Origin: Pseudarthrobacter sp.
Lineage (GTDB): Bacteria; Actinomycetota; Actinomycetes; Actinomycetales; Micrococcaceae
Direction of reading: 5' to 3'
Assembly: GCA_031178005.1 (NCBI GenBank)
Contig: JAPSJV010000024.1
Coordinates: forward strand, 1-41,623
Length of the DNA: 41,623 nucleotides
Positions within the stretch are counted from its first letter, which is position 1. Each line of letters opens with the position of its first letter. Shown here in pieces: positions 16,259-23,549 of the stretch. The notes under the pieces were generated by a model, which saw only the letters and a program-made list of their open reading frames with translations, was not told where the DNA came from and did no database searches. The position numbers and the translations under genes are program-made.

Positions 16259-17248
16259 TCAGACCCGGACCAGGCCCGCGACGTCGGCCAGCAGCTCCAC
16301 GGACCGCAGCCGCTGGGCAGTGCCGGTGTTCTGGTGCGCAACGATGAGTTCATCTGCGTCGGCGTGCGCCGCAAATTCATCGAGGTATTCCTTCACCGCA
16401 TCGGGCGTCCCCACTGCCGAGTAGCGCATCATCTGGCTGATGTGCTGGCCCTGCGGCGAGTCCAGCACCATGTCCGCTTCATCGTCGGTGAATTCCCGGC
16501 CGCCGCCGAAGAACAGCGAAACCCGGGCACGCTTGGTGGCGAGGAACGCGGCCTGCGCCTCAGCGGCGGTGTCCGCCGCAATGACGTTGACGCCGGCAAT
16601 GACGTGTGGCGCGTCCAGCTGGGCAGAGGGCTTGAACTCCCCGCGGTAAACGGCCACCGCATCCTGCAGTGCCTGCGGGGCGAAGTGTGAGGCGAACGCG
16701 TAAGGCAGGCCCAGCTGGGCGGCCAGCCGGGCTCCGAACAGGGAGGACCCCAGGATGTACAACGGCACGTTGGTGCCCTTGCCCGGCGTGGCCTCCACTC
16801 CCTGGATCCGGGTGGGTCCGGTGAGGTAACCCTGCAGCTCGAGGACGTCCTGGGGGAAGGAATCCGCGGACATCGGATCCCGGCGCAAGGCGCGCATGGT
16901 GTTCTGGTCGCTGCCGGGCGCACGGCCAAGGCCAAGGTCGATCCGGCCCGGATGCAATGTTTCCAGCGTGCCGAACTGCTCGGCAATGGTCAGCGGCGAG
17001 TGGTTGGGCAGCATAACGCCGCCCGCACCGAGCCGGATGGATTCCGTGTGTGCCGCCACGTGGGCGATCAGGACGCTGGTGGCCGAAGACGCAATGGAGG
17101 ACATGTTGTGGTGCTCCGCATACCAGATCCTCCGGTAGCCCCGCTCCTCCGCAAGCTGTGCCATGGCAACACTGCCGGCGAAACTTTCCGCCGCCGTCTG
17201 GCCCTTTCCAATGGTTGCCAGGTCAAGAATGGAGAGCGGAACAGTCAC
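16259..17248 (-). CDS. LLM-class flavin-dependent oxidoreductase (YhbW-like)
   Basis: A 329-residue bacterial luciferase-like TIM-barrel protein. Diagnostic stretches: [37 protein letters not shown] near residue 45, [20 protein letters not shown] (flavin phosphate side), [20 protein letters not shown], and [20 protein letters not shown]. These are the standard features of the MsnO8/YhbW group that uses reduced FMN or F420. Which cofactor is used is not visible. It is the first gene of a two-gene unit with the exporter downstream. A shared detoxification or redox-drug role is plausible but not shown. ATG 17248 follows a GAAAGG-like sequence. It is divergent from the BCCT gene. Confidence 0.88.
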   Translation of the reverse strand: MTVPLSILDLATIGKGQTAAESFAGSVAMAQLAEERGYRRIWYAEHHNMSSIASSATSVLIAHVAAHTESIRLGAGGVMLPNHSPLTIAEQFGTLETLHPGRIDLGLGRAPGSDQNTMRALRRDPMSADSFPQDVLELQGYLTGPTRIQGVEATPGKGTNVPLYILGSSLFGARLAAQLGLPYAFASHFAPQALQDAVAVYRGEFKPSAQLDAPHVIAGVNVIAADTAAEAQAAFLATKRARVSLFFGGGREFTDDEADMVLDSPQGQHISQMMRYSAVGTPDAVKEYLDEFAAHADADELIVAHQNTGTAQRLRSVELLADVAGLVRV

Positions 17249-17441
17249 GGCGAAGGGCCTTTCGTGGGGCAGTTTGAGGCGGCGCCCCGGTCACAAAAGG
17301 GGCACAGTCTGCACAACAGCAACATCGCACTGGATATTTCTCTGGGGCATATGGGTAGTGTGGAATATATAACCCCACCATGCCTGAGCGCTGGGCGTGG
17401 GTATGCGGCATGACCATCTGGCACCTATCAGGAGCACGAGC

Positions 17442-19247
17442 ATGACCACCAAAACAAGTAATACCACGGCGGCAGGACCGCCTCACCAACCCAAAAAGAC
17501 AACGGGAACCAGCACGGTACAAGGGTCGCGACTAGCGCTTCCTGTCTTCATTCCGGCAGCAGCAATAATCGTGGTTTTCGTGACGTATGCGCTCGTTCAA
17601 CCGGGTGCAGCTTCCGATTTGTTTGCCGGCCTGCAGGAAAATGTGATCGGCGCCTTCGGCTGGTACTACGTATTGATCGTTGCGTTCTTCGTTGCCTTCT
17701 CGCTGTGGATGGGCTTCAGCCGGTACGGCGATATCACTCTGGGCAAGGACGACGACAAGCCCGAATTTTCCCTGATGTCCTGGTTCGCGTTGCTCTTCGC
17801 CGCCGGCATGGGCATCGGACTGGTCTTCTGGGGCGTGGCCGAACCGCTTAACCACTTCGCCAGCCCCCGTCCGGGAGCAGTCGGAACGGACATCGAATTG
17901 GGCCAGCAGGCCATCACCCAGACATTCCTGCACTGGGGGCTGCATGCGTGGAGCATCTATGTAGTGGTGGGACTCGCCATCGCCTACGCCGTGCACCGCA
18001 GGGGCCGGCCCATCTCCATCCGCTGGACACTGGAACCGCTGCTGGGCAAACACGTCCGGGGCGCCTGGGGCCACGCCATTGACGTGATTGCCCTGGTAGG
18101 TACCCTGTTCGGCGTCGCCACCTCGCTGGGTCTTGGCGTCCTGCAGATTTCAGCCGGCCTGGACACCGCAGGCATCATGGCCGCTACCCAAAGCACGCAG
18201 GTTGGCCTGATTCTCTGCATTACCACCCTCACCATCGTTTCCGTCGTCTCAGGCGTGGGCCGAGGCATGAAGTGGCTGTCCAACATCAACCTGGTCCTGG
18301 CAGCCGTGCTGTTGCTGGTGGTCCTGTTCGCAGGTCCCACGTTGTTCCTGCTGCGCGAATTTGTGCAGTCCATCGGCAGCTACCTCCAGAACGTCCTGGG
18401 GCTGACCTTTGACACACTGGCATTCTCCGGCGCCGAAGGTGAGGCCTGGCAGGGAGCCTGGACAACCTTCTACTGGGGTTGGTGGATGTCCTGGGCACCC
18501 TTCGTTGGTATCTTCATTGCCCGCATTTCCAAGGGCCGCTCCGTTCGTGAATTCGTGGCCGGCGTCCTGCTGGTTCCCACGCTGGTGGGCTTCCTGTGGT
18601 TCTCCGTCCTGGGTGGCTCCGCCATCTACCGGCAGATCTTCGGCGAGGGCGGGCTGATTGGCGACGACGGCAGCGTCGATACCGAGAATGCGCTCTTCGC
18701 CTTACTGGGCGATCTCCCCGGCGGCCCGGCCCTGATGATCGGCGCCATTTTGCTGATCGCGATCTTCTTCATCACGTCCGCCGACTCCGGCGCGCTGGTG
18801 ATGAGTATGATTTCCACCGGCGGCGATGCCCATCCGAAGAACTGGATCCGGGTCTTCTGGGCCGTCCTGGCCGCAGCAGTGGCCATTGCCCTGTTGCTGG
18901 TGGGGACGGAGGGTCTGGCTTCCATCCAGACAGCCGCCATCCTGACCGCGCTGCCGTTCAGCGTCATCATGCTGCTGATGTGCCTCGCGACCGCCAAGGC
19001 TTTCCACGGCGAGCACCGGGCGTTCCTAACCGCGCAGCGCAAAATTGCGCAGAAGGTCATGGTGGAGCACGTCCACGACGAAGTGTCTGGTCGCGTCTCG
19101 GACCAGGTGGCCGACCAGGTTGCCGAGACCATGTCCGATGAGGTGGAGCGCCAGATCCAGGAGCACTTCTCCGATCAGGCTAATCCGGAGACAGGCAGCC
19201 AGCCTTCGACCAAGCCCGACGCCGGCAAGGGCACCACGCAACGCTAG
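17442..19247 (+). CDS. BCCT-family transporter (glycine betaine/choline type)
   Basis: A 601-residue transporter with about twelve helices. The signature tryptophan-rich helix is WTTFYWGWWMSWAPFVGIFI followed by ARISKGRSVREFV, the hallmark of BCCT. The glycine-rich GMGIGLVFWGVAEPLNHFA of helix three is also present. The C-terminal tail after about residue 530 is charged and has repeated VSDQVADQVAET-like heptads, a coiled coil that in BetP-type proteins senses osmotic stress through K+. Import of betaine, choline, carnitine or ectoine with Na+ or H+ is likely. I chose ATG 17442, because AGGAG lies 7 bases upstream. A longer frame from 17397 adds 15 unlike residues. A strong terminator follows. 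Confidence 0.9.
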   Translation: MTTKTSNTTAAGPPHQPKKTTGTSTVQGSRLALPVFIPAAAIIVVFVTYALVQPGAASDLFAGLQENVIGAFGWYYVLIVAFFVAFSLWMGFSRYGDITLGKDDDKPEFSLMSWFALLFAAGMGIGLVFWGVAEPLNHFASPRPGAVGTDIELGQQAITQTFLHWGLHAWSIYVVVGLAIAYAVHRRGRPISIRWTLEPLLGKHVRGAWGHAIDVIALVGTLFGVATSLGLGVLQISAGLDTAGIMAATQSTQVGLILCITTLTIVSVVSGVGRGMKWLSNINLVLAAVLLLVVLFAGPTLFLLREFVQSIGSYLQNVLGLTFDTLAFSGAEGEAWQGAWTTFYWGWWMSWAPFVGIFIARISKGRSVREFVAGVLLVPTLVGFLWFSVLGGSAIYRQIFGEGGLIGDDGSVDTENALFALLGDLPGGPALMIGAILLIAIFFITSADSGALVMSMISTGGDAHPKNWIRVFWAVLAAAVAIALLLVGTEGLASIQTAAILTALPFSVIMLLMCLATAKAFHGEHRAFLTAQRKIAQKVMVEHVHDEVSGRVSDQVADQVAETMSDEVERQIQEHFSDQANPETGSQPSTKPDAGKGTTQR

Positions 19248-19285
19248 GCACGTGCTGTTGCCCTGCTGACGTCAGCAGGAACATT

Positions 19286-19321
19286 CGACGGCGGTCCTCC
19301 CCAACGGGAGGGCCGCCGTCG
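19286..19321 (+). terminator. Rho-independent terminator after BCCT gene
   Basis: A 16-bp stem with one G-U pair: CGACGGCGGTCCTCCC (19286-19301) and GGGAGGGCCGCCGTCG (19306-19321), loop of four bases, followed by TTCGTTT. Confidence 0.85.
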
Positions 19322-19348
19322 TTCGTTTAAATCCCTCCGCGAAAAGTG

Positions 19349-19388
19349 TTGACAGGCGATAGTTACCGATATATCGTTAACTATCGCC
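19349..19388 (+). promoter_or_regulatory. PadR promoter and 34-bp dyad operator
   Basis: TTGACA (19349-19354) is a consensus -35 box, and TATCGT starts 17 bases later (19372). A 34-bp dyad runs from 19355 to 19388: outer arms GGCGATAGTTA and TAACTATCGCC are perfect complements, and the centre CGATATATCG is itself a palindrome. Only one pair (19366/19377) breaks the symmetry. The operator fills the promoter spacer and covers the -10 box, so binding should block transcription. Autoregulation by the PadR protein 52 bases downstream is the natural reading. Confidence 0.8.
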
Positions 19389-19439
19389 GAGGGATCGGCG
19401 GTGACAGACACTTAACCGCAACGAAAGGAGAATGCCGTT

Positions 19440-20057
19440 ATGAAAGGCATTCACAACAACGATTTTTCAGAGACCCCGGGCATGGGCAGGCCAGGCCGCG
19501 GCAGGAACCACCGGGGTCCACATGGTCACGGCGGCGGACACGGCCGTGGCCCCGGCTTCGGACCGGGTTTTGGCCCTGGCTTTGGACCAGGATTCGGCCC
19601 TGGTTTCGGCCCCCGTGGGGCCCGCCGTGCCAACCGCGGCGACGTCCGGCACGCAATCCTGTCGCTCCTGGCAGAGGCGCCGTCCAACGGATACGGGCTG
19701 ATCAAGGCCATCCAGGAGAAGTCCTCCGGAACGTGGCGCCCCAGCCCCGGGTCCGTTTACCCCACGCTCCAGCAACTGGTGGATGAGGAACTCATCATGC
19801 CTGTTGGCGAGGGCCGGCGCACTGATTACACGCTGACGGAAGCGGGCCAGGCCTATGTGGCCGAGCACGCCGAAGAACTGGCAGGCGCCTGGAACGCCGA
19901 CGCCGAGGGGTCAGGGCCTGCGTTCCACCAGAGCGTCGCAAAACTCATGGGCGTTATCCACCAGTTCCGCTTCTCCGCTACGGACGAGCAGCGGGAGGCC
20001 GCACGGGAGAAGCTCGACGAGGCCCGCCGGGCGCTGTACCTGATCCTGGCGGACTAG
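19440..20057 (+). CDS. PadR-family transcriptional regulator with GPGF repeat N-terminus
   Basis: A 205-residue repressor. Residues 66-140 form the PadR winged helix: DVRHAILSLLAEAPSNGYGL, AIQEKSSGTWRPSPGSVYPT, then LQQLVDEELI and RRTDYTLTEAG. Residues 141-205 form the C-terminal dimerisation helices, with a long charged helix ATDEQREAAREKLDEARRAL. The N-terminal 60 residues are unusual for the family: rich in Gly, His and Arg, then five exact GPGF units (residues 37-56). This arm is probably disordered and may bind metal or nucleic acid. That is speculation. ATG 19440 follows AAAGGAGAATGCCGTT. The strong dyad upstream suggests self-repression. The 3' end overlaps the opposing DUF817 gene by 80 bases. 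Confidence 0.88.
   Translation: MKGIHNNDFSETPGMGRPGRGRNHRGPHGHGGGHGRGPGFGPGFGPGFGPGFGPGFGPRGARRANRGDVRHAILSLLAEAPSNGYGLIKAIQEKSSGTWRPSPGSVYPTLQQLVDEELIMPVGEGRRTDYTLTEAGQAYVAEHAEELAGAWNADAEGSGPAFHQSVAKLMGVIHQFRFSATDEQREAAREKLDEARRALYLILAD
19548..19607 (+). repeat. Five tandem 12-base units coding GPGF
   Basis: Five units of 12 bases, each coding Gly-Pro-Gly-Phe, in the N-terminal arm of the PadR protein (residues 37-56). Codon third positions vary between units (GGC/GGA/GGT, CCG/CCT/CCA), so the protein repeat appears conserved by selection and is not a recent DNA slippage product. Confidence 0.85.
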
Positions 20058-20943
20058 GAAGAACCGGCTCAGCGGGACCCGGCGGCTGCGGTTTGTAAAC
20101 CCAGGCCACCAGCACCACCGAGATAATCATCAGCAGGAACCACGCCCCCAGTTTGTCCAGGGACACCGGATGCCAGCCGTTGACCTGGCTAGGGTACAGC
20201 CAGGCACCCGCCCAGGTGGCGATGTTCTCCGCAATCCAGATGAACAGCGCCACCAGCAGGAATGCAACGGTGAGCGGCATCCGGAATCCCCGGCGGTACA
20301 CCCGGAAGTGCATCACGCACCGGCCGTAGTGAACCACGACGGCGGCAAGCAGCACCCAGCGTGCGTCCCAGACGTAGTGGTGGCTGAAGAAGTTGACGTA
20401 GATGGCGGCGGCGAGGACCGCCGTCGTCCAGCGCCGGGGGTAGCGCGCGAACTTGAGGTCGAAGAGCCGGTAGACGCGCACCATGTAGGAGCCCACGGCC
20501 GCATACATAAAGCCGCTGAAGAGCGGAACCGCGCCGATGCGAAGTATCCCCTCGGCTTCGTAGGACCAAGAGCCGACGTCCGTTTTGAACAGTTCCATCA
20601 CGGTGCCAACCAGGTGGAACAGCACAATGACGCGGAGTTCGCGGAGGCTTTCCAGCCGGAAGGCCACCATCAGGATCTGGATGGCGACGGCGGCAAGGGT
20701 CAGGAAGTCGTTCCGGGCCAGGGCGGCATCGTCGGGATACCAGAGCCGCGCGGCCATCAGCACGGCAAGCAGCGCCGCCCCGAAAACGCAGGCCCACGCC
20801 TGCTTCAGGCCAAAGGCAACGAACTCGGCAAGCCCGGCCCGGACGCCACGGGCCGAAGCCCGCGAGAGGAACCGCTGTGCTCGATGCTCCAGCGAGCGCT
20901 CCACCGGGGTGAAGCCGGCCTTGCTGGAATGGTCAGGCTGCAT
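19978..20943 (-). CDS. DUF817 family membrane protein
   Basis: A 321-residue integral membrane protein with about eight helices. It fits DUF817 by LKQAWACVFGAALLAVLM, the VIVLFHLVGTVMELFKTDVG segment, VPLFSGFMYAAVGSYMVR, YVNFFSHHYVWDARW and WIAENIATWAGAWLYPSQ. Function unknown for the whole family. Conserved Trp/His/Tyr residues suggest a cofactor or lipid-related role, but nothing is shown. ATG 20943 overlaps the stop of the upstream MpaB-type gene by 11 bases, so the two are translationally linked. The last 38 residues are a Pro-rich tail outside the family core and overlap the convergent PadR gene by 80 bases. The tail may be a run-on of the gene end. Confidence 0.82.
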   Translation of the reverse strand: MQPDHSSKAGFTPVERSLEHRAQRFLSRASARGVRAGLAEFVAFGLKQAWACVFGAALLAVLMAARLWYPDDAALARNDFLTLAAVAIQILMVAFRLESLRELRVIVLFHLVGTVMELFKTDVGSWSYEAEGILRIGAVPLFSGFMYAAVGSYMVRVYRLFDLKFARYPRRWTTAVLAAAIYVNFFSHHYVWDARWVLLAAVVVHYGRCVMHFRVYRRGFRMPLTVAFLLVALFIWIAENIATWAGAWLYPSQVNGWHPVSLDKLGAWFLLMIISVVLVAWVYKPQPPGPAEPVLPSPPGSGTAPGGPRRASPVRPPAARP

Positions 20944-21709
20944 CAAGGCGGCCCAGGCAGTAGTTCTTGAACCAGTGGCGAAAGCGTTCAGGCAGGCGCG
21001 GGTAGATAACGGAGGACACCTTCATGGTCCGGGCGAAGTGCCGCTCACGCCGGTCGCTCCATGGCAGGCCGAAGCCCGCCCGCAGGTGTTCAGGCAGCAG
21101 CCCGGCCGTCAGGAACCGGGCCAGCGGCATGATGAGCCGCAACCACAGCGGCCCGGATGCCGGGTAGAGAAGGTCGCGGGAAACCCGCAGAGTGGCTTCG
21201 CTTGCCTGCAGTGCGGGCAGGCGTTCGTTCCAGTACTCGGCAAACGCGGCACGGTCCGCCGGCCACAGCTCCGCCGGAAGCTGCAGCGAAGTGCCGATCC
21301 TGGCGTAGTCGCGGTAGACCCTGTCGGCAGTCTCGTCGTCCAGCTGACCGTAGATTAGCTCGTGCACCGTCGCCGCGGTGTCGTACAGCGTGGCCACCAC
21401 CCACAGCTGGGACTGGGCGTCGAAAGCGCTGTAACCGTCACCTTCCCCAGCACTTGCCTGGCTGCGGATCGGGGCATGGGCGCGGTTGACGCTCCGCCGC
21501 ACGGCGGCAATCTGGGCTTCGTTTCCGTACACCACCGCGTACACGTAGGTCATGGTGGAGAGCAGCCGGTCCAGCGGCCGCTCGGCAAAATTGCTGTGTT
21601 CAGCCACGCCACGGCCCACGGCCGGATCGGCAATCTGCAGCAGAATGGCACGCCCGGCTCCCGCGAGCAAAACGCCCTCGGCTCCAATATCAGCAAGTCC
21701 CCGCACCAT
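20933..21709 (-). CDS. MpaB-family oxygenase-like protein (DUF2236)
   Basis: About 258 residues, all-helical, of the DUF2236/MpaB group (latex-clearing protein and mycophenolic-acid oxygenase relatives, which bind b-type haem). Recognisable stretches are GAGRAILLQIADPAVGRGVA, RPLDRLLSTMTYVYAVVYGN, the RRSVNRAHAPI segment with an Arg/His pair that could ligate haem, and AQSQLWVVATLYDTAATVHE. The substrate is unknown. Start uncertain: ATG 21709 is given. An in-frame TTG at 21730 and GTG codons nearby are alternatives, and none has a good ribosome-binding site. The gene overlaps the next gene (DUF817) by 11 bases. Confidence 0.8.
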   Translation of the reverse strand: MVRGLADIGAEGVLLAGAGRAILLQIADPAVGRGVAEHSNFAERPLDRLLSTMTYVYAVVYGNEAQIAAVRRSVNRAHAPIRSQASAGEGDGYSAFDAQSQLWVVATLYDTAATVHELIYGQLDDETADRVYRDYARIGTSLQLPAELWPADRAAFAEYWNERLPALQASEATLRVSRDLLYPASGPLWLRLIMPLARFLTAGLLPEHLRAGFGLPWSDRRERHFARTMKVSSVIYPRLPERFRHWFKNYCLGRLDAA

Positions 21710-21875
21710 CCCCACACGATACCGGAGCAAGCTAAGGACGGACGACGGCGGCAGCCGGCTCCCAGCCGGGTGCCGCCGCTTCCCACGGTGGGGCTATGTC
21801 AGGACGCTGGGAGTCAGGCCGGCGGCGCTTCCATTTCCTCTCGATTGTTCGACGGGGATGGGGTAGCGTGACGTC

Positions 21876-22478
21876 ATGCGCGCCCTGATGCTCAACTGCA
21901 CGCTCAAGCCCTCCCCGGCGGTCTCGAATACCCAGGCCCTGGCCGACGTGGTGGTAAAGAGCCTGAAGGAGAAAGGGGTCGACACCGAGGTTGTGCGGGT
22001 CGTCGACAGGCACGTGCCGCCCGGAGTCGACACCGACCTTGGTGACGGGGACGAATGGCCCCGAATCCACGAACTGCTACTAGACAGCGACATCCTGATT
22101 ATCGCCACTCCCACCTGGCTGGGCCAGCCCTCCAGCGTCGCAAAGCTGGTACTTGAACGCATGGACGCGATGATCTCCGAAACCAAGGACGACGGCACAT
22201 ATGCGGCCTACAACAAGGTCGCCGGGGTCGTCGTGACTGGAAACGAGGACGGCGCCCACCACGTTATTGCCGAGGTCGCCGGAGCGCTGGTTGACATCGG
22301 ATTCACGATTCCGGGGCAGGCATGGACCTACTGGAACATGGGCCCGGGCCCCGGTCCTTCCTACACTGAAACCGATCACCGGCACGAATGGTCGGAGAAG
22401 ACCGGCCGCACCATGGCCGCCAACCTCTTCGCCGCGGCAACCGCCTTGCGCGCCAACCCCCTCCCGCCTGCCAGCTGA
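21876..22478 (+). CDS. Flavodoxin-fold NAD(P)H-dependent FMN reductase-like protein
   Basis: A 200-residue flavodoxin-fold protein. The FMN phosphate loop lies in MRALMLNCTLKPSPAVSNTQ, right at the N-terminus, as in NADPH-dependent FMN reductases and WrbA/ArsH relatives. The second flavin contact is DSDILIIATPTWLGQPSSVA and the third is KVAGVVVTGNEDGAHHVIAE. Likely a cytosolic reductase of flavins, quinones or aromatic compounds; substrate not visible. ATG 21876. It is divergent from the MpaB-type gene and 41 bases upstream of a GNAT gene, so a co-transcribed unit with the GNAT and DinB genes is possible. Confidence 0.82.
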   Translation: MRALMLNCTLKPSPAVSNTQALADVVVKSLKEKGVDTEVVRVVDRHVPPGVDTDLGDGDEWPRIHELLLDSDILIIATPTWLGQPSSVAKLVLERMDAMISETKDDGTYAAYNKVAGVVVTGNEDGAHHVIAEVAGALVDIGFTIPGQAWTYWNMGPGPGPSYTETDHRHEWSEKTGRTMAANLFAAATALRANPLPPAS

Positions 22479-22519
22479 GTAAATGGCTGAGGCTCGGACG
22501 TAACGCTTTAATAGGGGAC

Positions 22520-22996
22520 ATGCCCGCTGAAGCACCTGCCGCCGTCGTCCTCCTTCCCAGCACCGCGGACGACGGCGGATGGCTGGCGGAGTTGCGGGCC
22601 GTTGCTTTGCGTCCGGACCTGGAACGCCTGGGACGGTACGATCCGCACCGTGTGCGCCAAAGGTTCCTCAACGCCTTTATCCCGGAGCACACTTGGCTTA
22701 TCACGGCCGGCGAACAACGCGCAGGTGTCATTGCCGTCCGGCCCACGGCGGAAGAACTCTGGATTGAGCATTTCTACCTCGCCCCGCAGTTCCAGGGCGC
22801 AGGGATCGGCGGCACCGTGCTGGCCCAGGTCATGGAAAAGCACGCCGATCACCGGCCATTCCGGCTCAACGTCCTGCAGGGCAGCCCCGCCCGCCGCTTG
22901 TACGAGCGCCACGGGTTTGTGCTGGAAACCGAAGATCCGGTGGATGTTTTTATGGTGCTCCAGCCGGCCGCAGGCAAGAATGAAACCCATGACTGA
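22520..22996 (+). CDS. GNAT-family N-acetyltransferase
   Basis: A 158-residue single-domain acetyltransferase. The acetyl-CoA pyrophosphate loop is FQGAGIGGTVLAQV (motif A, Q/RxxGxG/A) near residue 95, preceded by the strand IEHFYLAPQ. The C-terminal part RLYERHGFVLETEDPV is the usual motif B. Acceptor substrate unknown. Start at ATG 22520, preceded closely by AGGGGAC. An earlier in-frame ATG at 22388 would overlap the previous gene heavily. The gene overlaps the next by 17 bases, so the two are translationally linked. Confidence 0.85.
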   Translation: MPAEAPAAVVLLPSTADDGGWLAELRAVALRPDLERLGRYDPHRVRQRFLNAFIPEHTWLITAGEQRAGVIAVRPTAEELWIEHFYLAPQFQGAGIGGTVLAQVMEKHADHRPFRLNVLQGSPARRLYERHGFVLETEDPVDVFMVLQPAAGKNETHD

Positions 22997-23549
22997 AGAA
23001 CCCGCACGCTGGACCCAGGCCACCGTCTACGCGGACATGTGGGTGGACCCGGACGATGACCCACGCGAGAGCGACGGCGTCAGCCCCGATGGCGAGCTCG
23101 CCACGCTGCAGGACTACCTCCACAACTACCGGCTGACCCTGCTGATGAAATGCGAGGGCCTGAACGCTGAGCAGCTGGCCCGGCGCTCTGTTCCGCCGTC
23201 AACCATGTCGCTGTTGGGCCTGCTGCGGCACCTGGTCGAGGTGGAACGGGACTGGCACAACTGGATCGGCGACGACCAACCGCTGCCCAAGCTTTACGGC
23301 AAACGCGACGCCGACTTCGACGAGGCCGTCGCAGACCCCGCCCAGGTAGAGGCCGCATACGCAGATCTGGCCCGCGAGCAGGCCGCTACCGACGCCGCGC
23401 TTGCCAGGCACCCGGACCTCGGCGAGCGGGTGGGCGAGAGCGGGATTGCCATCCGCGAACTGATGGTCCACCGGATCGAGGAGTATGCCCGGCATTGCGG
23501 GCACGCGGACCTGTTGCGTGAATGCGTCGACGGCCGGGTGGGGCAGTAG
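22980..23549 (+). CDS. DinB/DUF664 family four-helix protein
   Basis: A 189-residue protein of the DinB/DUF664 family. It shows a helix bundle with metal-ligand candidates: LLRHLVEVERDWHNWIGD in the middle and EEYARHCGHADLLRE near the end, the His triad pattern of the family. Actinobacterial members include mycothiol-dependent enzymes such as MSH S-transferases. Whether this one uses mycothiol is unknown. Start given as ATG 22980 (MKPMTEEP), with AGG 5 bases upstream. ATG 22989 is the alternative. It overlaps the GNAT stop by 17 bases. The stop TAG (23547-23549) abuts the stop of the convergent PucR gene with no gap. Confidence 0.82.
   Translation: MKPMTEEPARWTQATVYADMWVDPDDDPRESDGVSPDGELATLQDYLHNYRLTLLMKCEGLNAEQLARRSVPPSTMSLLGLLRHLVEVERDWHNWIGDDQPLPKLYGKRDADFDEAVADPAQVEAAYADLAREQAATDAALARHPDLGERVGESGIAIRELMVHRIEEYARHCGHADLLRECVDGRVGQ

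Noticed and set aside
17249..17441. A riboswitch upstream of the BCCT gene
   Set aside because: The 193-base divergent region has short GGGG/CCCC pairings near 17344-17380 but no aptamer pattern I recognise.
19548..19607. Tandem 12-base units as a possible CRISPR or satellite
   Set aside because: Units are contiguous without spacers and in frame inside the PadR gene, coding GPGF.
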